Assembly: GCA_035519675.1 (NCBI GenBank)
Contig: DATIWB010000102.1
Coordinates: forward strand, 1 to 64,000
Direction: 5' to 3'
From: RPRB01 sp035519675
Lineage (GTDB): Bacteria; Myxococcota; Myxococcia; Myxococcales; Myxococcaceae
DNA length: 64,000 nt
This document shows, one piece after another, positions 18,206 through 26,129 of the stretch. Position 1 is the stretch's first letter, and each line of letters begins with the position of its first letter. Made by a program: the position numbers and the translations under genes. The notes beneath the pieces are model-generated. The model did not search any database. It was not told where the DNA came from and was given only the letters and a program-made list of their open reading frames with translations.

Positions 18206-19840
18206 GTGAGGAACGGCGCGCTCGGAGTGCTCGCCCTGGTGGTCCTCGCCGGCGGGCCGGCCCGCGCGGCCGACCCTCAGGTCAACACCATCAAGAAGGT
18301 CTCGGTGAAGGGCGGGACGGTGGAGATCGTCGGCACCCAGAAGCCGAGCTTCACCACCTTTCCGATGAGCGACCCGCCGCGGTTCGTCATCGACATCAGC
18401 GAGGCGGTGTTCTCCGGCGTGCCCGAGGACGTGCCTGTTCCGGGCACCGGGCGCATCACCGCCATCAAGACCGCGAGCTACGGCAACGACGCCAGCGCCA
18501 TCGCCCGGGTGGTCATCGGCTTCGACCGGGACGTCGAGCCCGACGTGCAGGCCAGCGGCAACAGCCTGGTGGTGAAGGTGGGCTCGGGGACGGCACCTGC
18601 GGTGGCCTCGCGCTCCGTGCCGGCACCTGCGCCTGCGTCCGCGCCCGCGGCGGCGCCTCCGGACAGCAGCGCGATGGCCCAGGGCCGGGCGCTGGCGGCG
18701 GCCGCCACCGCTTCCCAGGCCAAGCCGGACGAGCAGGCGGCGCGCGATGCGCTGGCGCGGGCCAACGCCAAGGCGGAGGCGGATCGACGGGCGGCGGAGG
18801 CAGCGGCGCTGGCCGAGCAGCAGCGTCAGGCCGAGATCGCCCGGCAGCGCGAGGCGATCGCCGCCGCCGATGCCGAGCGGAAGGCCAAGGAGCAGGCGGA
18901 GCGCGAGGCGCGGACCCGGGCCGAGCAGGAGCGCGCAGCCCAGGAGAAGGCACGGGTCCAGGCGCAGGCGCGTGCCGAGGCCGACCGGGAGGCGCAGGAG
19001 GAGGCGGCACGGATCGCCGCGGCCCAGCAGAAGGCGCAAGAGGAGGCCTCGCGCGCGGCAGCGGCGCGCGCCGAGGCGGAGCGCAAGGCGCAGGAGGACG
19101 CCGCCCGCGCAGCGGCGGCCCGGGCCGAGGCGGATCGCAAGGCCCAGGAGGAGGCGGCCCGGATGGCGGCGGCGAGCGCCGCGGCCCAGAAGAAGGCGCA
19201 GGAGGACGCGGCGCGTGCCGAGGCGCAGCGGCGGGCCCAGGAGGAGGCGGCCCGGATGGCGGCGGCGAACGCCGCGGCCCAGACCAAGGCGCAGGAGGAC
19301 GCGGCGCGTGCCGAGGCGCAGCGGCGGACCCAGGAGGAGGCGGCGCGGGCGGAGGCGCAGCGGCGGGCCCAGGAGGAGGCGGCGCGCGCCGAGGCACAGC
19401 GGCGGGCTCAGGCCGAGTCCAGCAGGACCGTGGTCGCCCAGGCCGAGACCCCGAAGCCCGCCGCCCCCGAGGCGAGCGACGCTCGGCCGGCCATCCCCGG
19501 CAGCGGTGGGGTCGAGGTGAGCAGCCGGCGGAAGACGGTGATGCTGGTCGGCTTTGCCCCGGACAAGTCGCGGGTCTTCGTCCGGACCAGCGAGCCCGTG
19601 CGCTACACCGTCTCGCAGGCCGACGACCGCACGGTCGTCCTAGAATTGGAGAACACCACGTTCCAACGGAGCAACGACCGCCGGCCGCTCGACACCCGGT
19701 TCTTCGGCGGCCCGGTGGTGCAGATCGCCCCCCGTCCGGCGAGTGGCACGGCGGTGCGGGTCGCCGTCACCTTGCGGGACAAAGTGGAGTATCAAGCCCG
19801 CCAGGACGGCAACGAAGTCTCGTTGCAGTTCGCGCCCTGA
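18206..19840 (+). CDS. exported AMIN-domain protein with long Ala/Glu-rich stalk
   Basis: A 544-residue periplasmic protein. A signal peptide (residues 1-22, ending PARA) is followed by an AMIN-like domain (about 27-128), then a stalk of about 250 residues of repeated AQEEAARAEAQRR-type sequence predicted to form a long charged coiled coil or single helix, then a second AMIN-like domain (about 440-544). AMIN domains usually bind peptidoglycan or guide envelope machines to it. A TolA-like stalk between two such domains suggests a periplasm-spanning bridge. The gene lies 27 bases before lptD and is probably cotranscribed. Start is GTG at 18206. Confidence 0.82.
   Translation: MRNGALGVLALVVLAGGPARAADPQVNTIKKVSVKGGTVEIVGTQKPSFTTFPMSDPPRFVIDISEAVFSGVPEDVPVPGTGRITAIKTASYGNDASAIARVVIGFDRDVEPDVQASGNSLVVKVGSGTAPAVASRSVPAPAPASAPAAAPPDSSAMAQGRALAAAATASQAKPDEQAARDALARANAKAEADRRAAEAAALAEQQRQAEIARQREAIAAADAERKAKEQAEREARTRAEQERAAQEKARVQAQARAEADREAQEEAARIAAAQQKAQEEASRAAAARAEAERKAQEDAARAAAARAEADRKAQEEAARMAAASAAAQKKAQEDAARAEAQRRAQEEAARMAAANAAAQTKAQEDAARAEAQRRTQEEAARAEAQRRAQEEAARAEAQRRAQAESSRTVVAQAETPKPAAPEASDARPAIPGSGGVEVSSRRKTVMLVGFAPDKSRVFVRTSEPVRYTVSQADDRTVVLELENTTFQRSNDRRPLDTRFFGGPVVQIAPRPASGTAVRVAVTLRDKVEYQARQDGNEVSLQFAP
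19142..19405 (+). repeat. in-gene tandem repeats (2 x 93 bp, then 2 x 39 bp)
   Basis: Within the stalk of the AMIN protein, 19142-19234 and 19235-19327 are two nearly identical 93-base units (31 residues, differing at about two codons). They are followed by two 39-base units at 19328-19366 and 19367-19405 (13 residues). All are in frame, so copy-number change would lengthen or shorten the stalk without breaking the protein. Confidence 0.92.
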
Positions 19841-19867
19841 GCCGGTCGGGGCGGCTCCAGCCCCGCG

Positions 19868-22651
19868 ATGACCCCGCTCGGCCTCGTTCTCGTCCTGCTG
19901 GCACAGGCTCCGGCCACGCCGCTCCCGGCGGAGGGGGAGCCGGTGCGCTACCAGGCCGGGGAGGGGACCTCCGACGGCCATGGGGACGTGCTGCACCTCA
20001 AGGGCAAGGCCCAGCTGCGCACCGACACCGCGCGCATCGAGGCGGATCGCATCGATTACGACCAGCGGACCCGCATCGTGACCGCCACCGGCCATTGCTA
20101 CGCGGTCACCGGGCTCTCCGGCGCAGTGGCCGACGGGCTCACCTTGGACCTGGACGGGAACTGGCTCCAGCTGCAGAACGGCCGCTTCTTCGTGAAGGCC
20201 GACGTCGCCCCCGCGGCGCTCCTCCAGACCTCCACCCCGGAGCAGCTGATCTCCACCGGCCGCACCACCCTCGCCGCGCGGGTGGAACGGGTGGAACGGG
20301 TGGAGCACGGGCATCTCAAGGTCAACGGGCTCGACTTCACCCCCTGCGACTGCAACCCGCTCGAACCGCACTGGAGCATCAAGGCCACCGCGGCGGACGT
20401 GCACCCGGGGGAGCGGGCCTGGCTCTTCCTCCCGGTCATCTACGTCTACGGGGTCCCCATCCTCCCCCTGCCTGTCCTGGACGTTCCGTTGAAAGCCCAG
20501 AAGTCGGGCCTGCTGGTCACCACGCCGGCGCACAGCGCGCAGAACGGCTGGCAGGTGACGCAGCCGGTGTACTTCGCGCTGGCCTCGAACTGGGACCTCA
20601 CGGTGACGCCCGGGTACACCTGGGGCTCGTCGACGACGCCGGAAGCTGGCGTCTTTGAGCTGGGGGTGAAGGGGCCAAGCCTCGACACCGAGTTCCGCTG
20701 GGCCCACTCGAGGGACACCAAGGGCGACCTCGAGCTGTTCCTCCTCGATGACCGGAAGCTCCTCCGCGACCCACGGAGCCTCGCCTTCTGGGGCGCCACG
20801 GCCGACACCGCCGGCGGCTCGACCGACGTCCTCAAGGAGGCCCGGGGGTTCCGGGGGAGCCTCAACGGCGCCGTGCTCCAGAATTTCGGCGGGGGCTGGT
20901 CCGCCCGACTCGACCTCAACCTGGTCTCCGACGCCGCGCTGGTGAAGGACACCACCACCGACGTGGCCCAGCAGGCGAACCAGTACCTGCGCAGCTCCGC
21001 CGTCGTGAGCCGCCGGACCCCCGACAGCATCCTCTCGCTCGAGGTGACCGCGCGGCAGGACATCGCCTGGGGTGGGTTCTCGGTCTTCGACAACGACCGG
21101 TGGCCGTACCCGTTCGACCCGCGCGACGGGCTCGATGAGCACCAGGACCACTCGAACCGCCCGTCACGCGGCCAGTGGCTCCGCGGCCCGGCCACGCTCC
21201 AGCGCCTGCCGACGGTGCACCTCGACCTCCCGTCCCGACCGCTCGGCGAGCATTTCAGCTGGGCAGTGAGCGCCGACGTCACCCGCCTGGCGCCGTTCAA
21301 CGGCCACTCGGGCGACGAGGGCGTGGACGGCATCTACCAGCTCGGTAACCCCTCCCTGGTGGATCCGGGCAGCCCGCAGCGCAACGACGTCTGCCCGGCC
21401 AGCCAGACCACCGACCTCCTCAGCCAGGGCGACCGGGTCTGGCAGTGCGGCGAGCGCGAGGCGAGGTTGCGCCTGGACCTGGTCCCCAAGCTGTCCGGGA
21501 GCTTCGGGATCGGAGACTGGCTCCGAATCCTGCCCAGCGTGTGGATCCGCCAGGATCTGTACCTGGGCGAGGTCACCAGGACCACTGCCCAGCGCGGATA
21601 CGTGGTGGGCGACCTCCTCGTTTCGAGCGAGGTGTCCCGCACGTTCGCCAGCGGGCTCCGCCACGCGATCCAGCCGAGCCTCGAGTACCGGGAGATTCCC
21701 GGCCAGTGGGGCGCCGTCCCGGGCAACCGTCCCACCGGCCCGAACCAGCCGGTGGAGAACCGCTTCTACGACGAGATCGACGGGGCGCTCATGGATGGGC
21801 GCCTGCGGCAGGGCGTCGCCCGGCTCACCCAGACCCTGAGCCGCCGCACCGGCGCGCTGATGCAGGAGCTGCTCCGGGTGGAGATTGCCCAGGAGTTCGA
21901 CTTCCACCAGGACAATGGCCTGGGCGACACCGTGGCCAGCCTGCGCTCAGGCTACGGGCCGTTCAGCGCCGGGCTCACGTTCCGCTACGACAGCCAGCGC
22001 AGCGCCCCCGGCCTCTGGGCGGCGTTCGCCTCCTTCCAGAGCCCACGGTTCGGCAGCACCATCCGCTTCGACCAGCTCTTCGTGCCGGTGCAGTTCTTCG
22101 ATCGCGACGTCTATGGGGCCTTCGCCCAGAACCTCCCCGCGGCGGCCATTTCCGGCCAGGACCTGGGGCGCTGGGGCGGTGCGGGCAACATGCGGCAGGG
22201 CATCGACGCGCTGGTCGGCTCTCCGGTCCCGAGCGGCTTCCGGAACGGCCAGCGTCAGAGCGCCATCACCCTGGAGGCGCACGTCAATCTGGTCTTCGGG
22301 CTGGGGCTCACCTACTCGGGCACCCTGTACCCGGCGGCGACCTGGACGCTCCGTGACGCGAACGGCACCCTGATCGACGGTCCGCCCGTCGGCAACCCTC
22401 CGACCGCGGAGGCCAAGCCGGTGACCGGACGGTACAGCCTGCTGGGGCAGCAGAACTTCGGCGTCTCCTTCGCTCCGGCCTGTAACTGCTGGCGCCTGGA
22501 CATCATCGGCCGGCTGCCGCCCCCCTTCGGCCAGTACGTCCCGGATCCCCAGGTTCCGGGAGCGTCCGTCCGGAGCACCTTCAACTGGCGTTTCCCGGAC
22601 CTCATCTTCCTGCTGACCATCCAGAACTTCGGCACGTTCGGCGCGAGCTAG
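19868..22651 (+). CDS. lptD: LPS-assembly outer-membrane protein LptD
   Basis: A 927-residue LptD/OstA protein that inserts lipopolysaccharide into the outer leaflet. A short signal segment is followed by an OstA-like jellyroll (about residues 25-160: GDVLHLKGKAQL, ARIEADRIDYDQRT) and then a long C-terminal beta-barrel. A CxC pair at about residues 159-161 (TPCDCNP) and another near the end (ACNCW) match the cysteine pairs that form interdomain disulphides in LptD. Length is normal. It follows the AMIN-stalk protein by 27 bases. Confidence 0.9.
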   Translation: MTPLGLVLVLLAQAPATPLPAEGEPVRYQAGEGTSDGHGDVLHLKGKAQLRTDTARIEADRIDYDQRTRIVTATGHCYAVTGLSGAVADGLTLDLDGNWLQLQNGRFFVKADVAPAALLQTSTPEQLISTGRTTLAARVERVERVEHGHLKVNGLDFTPCDCNPLEPHWSIKATAADVHPGERAWLFLPVIYVYGVPILPLPVLDVPLKAQKSGLLVTTPAHSAQNGWQVTQPVYFALASNWDLTVTPGYTWGSSTTPEAGVFELGVKGPSLDTEFRWAHSRDTKGDLELFLLDDRKLLRDPRSLAFWGATADTAGGSTDVLKEARGFRGSLNGAVLQNFGGGWSARLDLNLVSDAALVKDTTTDVAQQANQYLRSSAVVSRRTPDSILSLEVTARQDIAWGGFSVFDNDRWPYPFDPRDGLDEHQDHSNRPSRGQWLRGPATLQRLPTVHLDLPSRPLGEHFSWAVSADVTRLAPFNGHSGDEGVDGIYQLGNPSLVDPGSPQRNDVCPASQTTDLLSQGDRVWQCGEREARLRLDLVPKLSGSFGIGDWLRILPSVWIRQDLYLGEVTRTTAQRGYVVGDLLVSSEVSRTFASGLRHAIQPSLEYREIPGQWGAVPGNRPTGPNQPVENRFYDEIDGALMDGRLRQGVARLTQTLSRRTGALMQELLRVEIAQEFDFHQDNGLGDTVASLRSGYGPFSAGLTFRYDSQRSAPGLWAAFASFQSPRFGSTIRFDQLFVPVQFFDRDVYGAFAQNLPAAAISGQDLGRWGGAGNMRQGIDALVGSPVPSGFRNGQRQSAITLEAHVNLVFGLGLTYSGTLYPAATWTLRDANGTLIDGPPVGNPPTAEAKPVTGRYSLLGQQNFGVSFAPACNCWRLDIIGRLPPPFGQYVPDPQVPGASVRSTFNWRFPDLIFLLTIQNFGTFGAS

Positions 22652-22682
22652 TCCGCGGAGTATGAGGCTGGACAACGGGGCG

Positions 22683-22700
22683 GCTTTGCAGGAGCTTTGC
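22683..22700 (+). promoter_or_regulatory. direct repeat upstream of the XRE gene
   Basis: GCTTTGC occurs at 22683-22689 and again at 22694-22700, 11 bases apart, so on the same face of the helix, in the 97-base gap before the XRE regulator. It could be an operator half-site pair or chance. TTGCAG and CATAGT further on give only a weak promoter. Confidence 0.3.
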
Positions 22701-22748
22701 TCAGAGTCATAGTTGTCGCTGGCGTCTTTCCAGACTTTCGAGGCTACC

Positions 22749-23105
22749 GTGTCCGACATCGGCAAGCGTATTGGTCGAAGAATTCGCGACCTCCGAACAC
22801 AGCGGCAGGACCGCTGGACCCAGGAGGATCTCGCCGAGCGGGCGAAGATCAGCGTGTCGTTCCTTTCGATGATCGAGCGCGGTGAGCGCGTGGCACACGT
22901 CGAGACGCTGGCCTCACTCGCAGAGGCACTGGGAGTGAGCCTGGCAGAGCTGTTCGTCGAGCCCACGCCCCAGGGAACCAACGGGGAGGAGCTCCTCCGC
23001 CCCATCTCCGAGTTCGTCCGCTCCCGGCACCTGGACAGCCGGGACGTGGAGAAGCTGCTCGGAGTGGCCCGGGCCATGTTCGCCACCCAGGCCACCACCG
23101 TCTGA
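22749..23105 (+). CDS. XRE-family helix-turn-helix regulator
   Basis: A 118-residue protein with a single XRE helix-turn-helix in the N-terminal half (about residues 10-70: TQEDLAERAKISVSFLSMIERGERV is the core, given here by its ends TQEDLAERAK and IERGER). A C-terminal helical tail of about 45 residues follows, possibly for oligomerisation. The GTG at 22749 has a GAGG five bases upstream; a TTG at 22713 would add 12 residues without homology. It is a stand-alone gene between lptD and the TetR operon. Targets unknown. Confidence 0.88.
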   Translation: MSDIGKRIGRRIRDLRTQRQDRWTQEDLAERAKISVSFLSMIERGERVAHVETLASLAEALGVSLAELFVEPTPQGTNGEELLRPISEFVRSRHLDSRDVEKLLGVARAMFATQATTV

Positions 23106-23129
23106 GCGGGGCGGCTGCACCGCAGTTGC

Positions 23130-23158
23130 TTGACCGCTCGTACGCTGCCCCCTAGCGT
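23130..23158 (+). promoter_or_regulatory. candidate promoter of the TetR-crotonase-BKACE operon
   Basis: TTGACC at 23130-23135 and TAGCGT at 23153-23158 with a 17-base spacer, in the 97-base gap before the TetR gene. The expected start of transcription falls at about 23165, directly before a perfect inverted repeat. Confidence 0.55.
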
Positions 23159-23166
23159 GCCGGCGC

Positions 23167-23180
23167 TGACTTTCGAGTCA
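23167..23180. promoter_or_regulatory. candidate TetR operator (inverted repeat)
   Basis: TGACT and AGTCA form a perfect 5-base inverted repeat around TTCG at 23167-23180, immediately after the candidate -10 box and 23 bases before the TetR start. Position and symmetry suit an autoregulatory TetR-type operator. Confidence 0.5.
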
Positions 23181-23202
23181 ACGCGCGAGGGGGCGGAGAC
23201 CA

Positions 23203-23892
23203 GTGGCTGCAAGCAAGGCCAGCACCGCTGCCGAGGCACGCGACCGGGACCGCCGGAAGACCATCCTCCGGGCCGCGGTCGAGGTGTTCGCCCGGAAGGG
23301 GTACCACGGCTGCCGCATTGCCGACGTCGCGCGGGAGGCGGGCGTGGCCTACGGCCTCGTGTACCACTACTTCCGGAACAAGGAGGAGTTGCTCCAGCTG
23401 GTGTTCGAGACCGGGTGGGGCGGCTTCCTCTCCCGCATCCGCGACGCCGCCGAGACCAGCGCGCCGCTGGAGCAGAAGATTCACCGCATCGCCCAGGTCG
23501 CCTTCGAGGCCTACCGCATCGACCCGCGGGGAGTGCGGGTGCTGGTCCTGGAGTTCGCCCGTAGCCCGAGCACCGGCGAGGCCAACCGGCGCACCGCCTT
23601 CGCCGAGGTGCTGGGGGTCATCACCCGGATGTTCGAGCGCGCCCGCAGCCGGGGTGAGCTGCGGCCCGGGCTGGAGCCGGCGCTCTGCGCGGCGATGCTC
23701 TTCGGCTCGGTGGAGATGAGCCTCACCGGCTTCGTGATGGGGCTGCTCGACCCGAAGGAAGCGGGCCTGCTCGCCCATGCGCAGGAGCAGCTGACCTCCC
23801 TGTTCCTGGACGGCGCCCGCGCGGCCCCGGAGGACACCCGATGGAAGAAGGACCGGTCCGGTCCCAGGTTGAAGACGGTCAAGCGCTCCTGA
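23203..23892 (+). CDS. TetR/AcrR-family transcriptional regulator
   Basis: A 229-residue protein with the TetR DNA-binding domain at about residues 18-65 (ILRAAVEVFARKGYHGCRI, VYHYFRNKEELL) and a helical ligand-binding C-terminal domain. The start is GTG at 23203 after a purine-rich GGCGGAGA. The gene overlaps the following crotonase gene by about 50 bases, so it heads the operon. By analogy with TetR proteins beside acyl-CoA genes it may sense an acyl-CoA; this is inference. Confidence 0.9.
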   Translation: MAASKASTAAEARDRDRRKTILRAAVEVFARKGYHGCRIADVAREAGVAYGLVYHYFRNKEELLQLVFETGWGGFLSRIRDAAETSAPLEQKIHRIAQVAFEAYRIDPRGVRVLVLEFARSPSTGEANRRTAFAEVLGVITRMFERARSRGELRPGLEPALCAAMLFGSVEMSLTGFVMGLLDPKEAGLLAHAQEQLTSLFLDGARAAPEDTRWKKDRSGPRLKTVKRS

Positions 23893-24620
23893 CCATCGAC
23901 CGTCCGGCGGCGCGCAACGCGCTGTCGCCGGAGGTGGTGGAGGCGCTCCGGGCCGCGCTGGCCCGCGCCGAGGCCGACCCGTCGGTGCGCGTCGTCGTCC
24001 TCACCGGGGCCGGTGACCGTGCCTTCTCCGCCGGAGGAGACCTGGGATCGATGTCCGAGGGCGGCTTCCTCGCCGGCCACGGGCTCCGCCGCGCCTATGG
24101 GGGCCTGCTGGAGGCGCTGGCCGCGTCCCCGCTCCCCACCGTGGCCCGGGTGAACGGGCATGCGCTCGGGGGCGGCCTGGGCCTGGTGCTGGCATGTGAC
24201 CTGGCGGTGGCGGTGGACTCGGCGGAGCTGGGCACGCCGGAGGCCGACGTCGGGCTCTTCCCGATGATGGTGCTCGCCTGGCTCCAGCGGCACCTTGGCC
24301 GCAAGCGCGCGCTGGAGCTGCTCCTCACCGGCGACCGGCTGAGCGCGGGCGAGGCGCTGCGCTGGGGCCTCCTCAACCGCGTGGTGCCCCGGGGCGAGCT
24401 GGACGCCGCCACCCACGCGCTCGCCGCCCGGGTGGCGGGCAAGAGCCGGGCCGTGCTCGGGCTCGGCAAGACCGCCTTCCGGACCGCGGAGGGAATGTCG
24501 CTGCCCCAGGCGATGGACTTCCTCGCCGGACAGCTCTCGCTCAACCTGGGAATGGAGGACGCCGCAGAGGGCATCTCGGCCTTCCTCGAGCGCCGTCCTC
24601 CCCGCTGGAAGGATCGCTAG
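23841..24620 (+). CDS. enoyl-CoA hydratase/isomerase-family protein (crotonase)
   Basis: A 259-residue crotonase. The N-terminal FSAGGDLGSM (about 62-71) and GHALGGGLGLV (106-116) form the oxyanion hole, and GTPEADVGLFP carries Glu134, equivalent to the second catalytic glutamate of hydratases. The first catalytic glutamate is replaced by Gly114, so a simple enoyl-CoA hydratase reaction is doubtful and isomerase, hydrolase or decarboxylase chemistry is possible. The ATG has a GGAGG eight bases upstream although it lies inside the TetR gene. BKACE follows after two bases. Confidence 0.88.
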   Translation: MEEGPVRSQVEDGQALLTIDRPAARNALSPEVVEALRAALARAEADPSVRVVVLTGAGDRAFSAGGDLGSMSEGGFLAGHGLRRAYGGLLEALAASPLPTVARVNGHALGGGLGLVLACDLAVAVDSAELGTPEADVGLFPMMVLAWLQRHLGRKRALELLLTGDRLSAGEALRWGLLNRVVPRGELDAATHALAARVAGKSRAVLGLGKTAFRTAEGMSLPQAMDFLAGQLSLNLGMEDAAEGISAFLERRPPRWKDR

Positions 24621-24622
24621 CC

Positions 24623-25516
24623 ATGCCACTGGTGCAGGACCGCGTGGTCATCACCGCCGCGTTGACCGGCGTGCTCGCCACTCGCGAGCAGTGCCCCGAC
24701 CTCCCGTACACCCCGGCGGAGATCGGCGAGGAGGCGCGGCGGGCGTACGAGGCCGGGGCGGCGGTGGTGCACATCCACGGCCGGGCACCCGACGGCGGCC
24801 CCACCTGGTCGGTCGAGACCTACGCCGACATCAAGCGGGAAGTTCAGGCCCGCTCGCCGATCATCGTCAACTTCTCCACCGGCGGCTTCAACATGGGCGG
24901 CGTCGAGGGCGAGGCGGAGAAGACCGAGCGGCTGACCTACGTGTGGAAGACGCGACCGGAGATGGCGGCGCTGAACATGGGGTCGATGAACTACGCCAAG
25001 TACTCCGCGGCGAGGAAGGCGTTCGTCTTCGACATGGTCTTCCCCAACCCCTTCGGGGACATCCTCCTGGCGGTCCGCGCCATGCGCGAGGGCGGGGTGA
25101 AGCCGGAGCTGGAGTGCTTCGACCTCGGGCACGTGGCCAATGCCCAGCCCCTTCTGGAGATGGGCGCGCTCAGGCGGCCCCTCCAGTACAGCTTCGTCCT
25201 CGGGGTGCTGGGTGGCGCCCCGCCGTCGGCCGAGACGCTGGCGGCGATGGCCCGCTCCATCGGGCGCGAGGACACCTGGGAGATCATCGGCATCGGGCGG
25301 GCGCAGTGGCGGCTGGTCGGCGCGGCGCTGGCGCTGGGTGGCAACGTTCGGGTGGGGCTCGAGGACAACTTCTACCTCGACGCCGCAGGCCGCCAGATGG
25401 CAAGGGGCAACGGGCCGCTGGTGGAGAAGGCGGTGCGCATGGCCCGCGACGTCGGCCGTGAGCCGATGAGCCCCGACGAGGCCCGGAAGGCGCTCTCGCT
25501 GCCCCAGGCCTGGTGA
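24623..25516 (+). CDS. BKACE-family beta-keto acid cleavage enzyme (DUF849)
   Basis: A 297-residue zinc enzyme of the family that condenses beta-keto acids with acetyl-CoA to give acetoacetate and a new CoA ester. It shows the zinc pair HIHGR (His50, His52), a Ser in NFSTGG (81-88), and VGLEDNFYL (Glu247 and neighbours), all family landmarks. The natural substrate is not deducible. The crotonase two bases upstream suggests the CoA ester made here, or one related to it, is processed in the same pathway. Confidence 0.9.
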   Translation: MPLVQDRVVITAALTGVLATREQCPDLPYTPAEIGEEARRAYEAGAAVVHIHGRAPDGGPTWSVETYADIKREVQARSPIIVNFSTGGFNMGGVEGEAEKTERLTYVWKTRPEMAALNMGSMNYAKYSAARKAFVFDMVFPNPFGDILLAVRAMREGGVKPELECFDLGHVANAQPLLEMGALRRPLQYSFVLGVLGGAPPSAETLAAMARSIGREDTWEIIGIGRAQWRLVGAALALGGNVRVGLEDNFYLDAAGRQMARGNGPLVEKAVRMARDVGREPMSPDEARKALSLPQAW

Positions 25517-25585
25517 GGACGCGGATGAGCCCCGGTCAGACCGCCACCCCACCGTGAGCGTCGCCTCGTACCCGGCGTTGACGCT

Positions 25586-25599
25586 CTCGCCGCGGCGAG
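25586..25599. terminator. GC-rich palindrome between convergent genes
   Basis: CTCGCC and GGCGAG flank CG to give a perfect 14-base palindrome in the 108-base gap between the converging BKACE gene and a small secreted-protein gene. It could serve as a two-way terminator hairpin, but the stem is short, the loop poor, and there is no T tract on either side. Confidence 0.3.
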
Positions 25600-25624
25600 C
25601 GAGGGGTATTCCCGAAGTGCGCGT

Positions 25625-26041
25625 TCATCCGTCGTTCTGCCTCGCGGCGGGGGGACGGCGCGCGTTGCGCGGCGCGCACGCCGGAGGTTCACCGTGGGGG
25701 CCGCTGCGGCAGAGGCCGGCGATCTCCTCTCCACCAGGCCCGGTGAACCGACAGCTCGCCCCGTCCTGCTGGCCCTGGCAGGCCTGGAGCGCCTCGGGCG
25801 GCGGCCCCTGGAAGACATGCACCGGGGCGCAGGCGCTCACCGTGCCATCGGGCGCGGGGTGGCAGGTCCCGGAGACGGCGTGCCCGTCGTGCTGGAAGCT
25901 GCAGGCCGCCCCGGTCTCCCGACCCGTGCAGGCATCGACCGCCTCCTGGGGGGGCGAGGGCGGCGCGTGGTCCTGGGCGAGCGCGAGCGGGGCGATGAGC
26001 AGGGTGAGGACGAGTCCAGCGGCATGTCTCGGTGGGTTCAT
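25625..26041 (-). CDS. small secreted protein with two tandem cysteine repeats
   Basis: A 138-residue protein with a clear signal peptide (LVLTLLIAPLALAQ). The mature part is two copies of a unit of about 42 residues: each reads EA-x3-AC-G-x4-GA-C-F, then a variable G-rich loop, G-x-C, and finally AC-APxx (about residues 33-76 and 82-125). Four cysteines per unit suggest disulphides in the periplasm or outside. The tandem pattern suggests internal duplication. I recall similar repeats in other deltaproteobacterial secreted proteins but cannot name a family. Function unknown. Confidence 0.75.
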   Translation of the reverse strand: MNPPRHAAGLVLTLLIAPLALAQDHAPPSPPQEAVDACTGRETGAACSFQHDGHAVSGTCHPAPDGTVSACAPVHVFQGPPPEALQACQGQQDGASCRFTGPGGEEIAGLCRSGPHGEPPACAPRNARRPPAARQNDG

Positions 26042-26129
26042 GGCGGACGTTCTGCACCGCTCGCGCGAAGCGTCGATGGGCCCCGTGTTGCCGAACGTGT
26101 GCGGGGTGCGCCGGTTCGCCCGGAGCGAT

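Noticed and set aside
19142..19405. Tandem repeats considered as a CRISPR array.
   Set aside because: Units are contiguous without spacers, in frame within a coding region, and encode an Ala/Glu-rich stalk.
22713..22748. TTG at 22713 as the start of the XRE regulator.
   Set aside because: It adds 12 residues without family similarity, while the GTG at 22749 has a GAGG at proper spacing.
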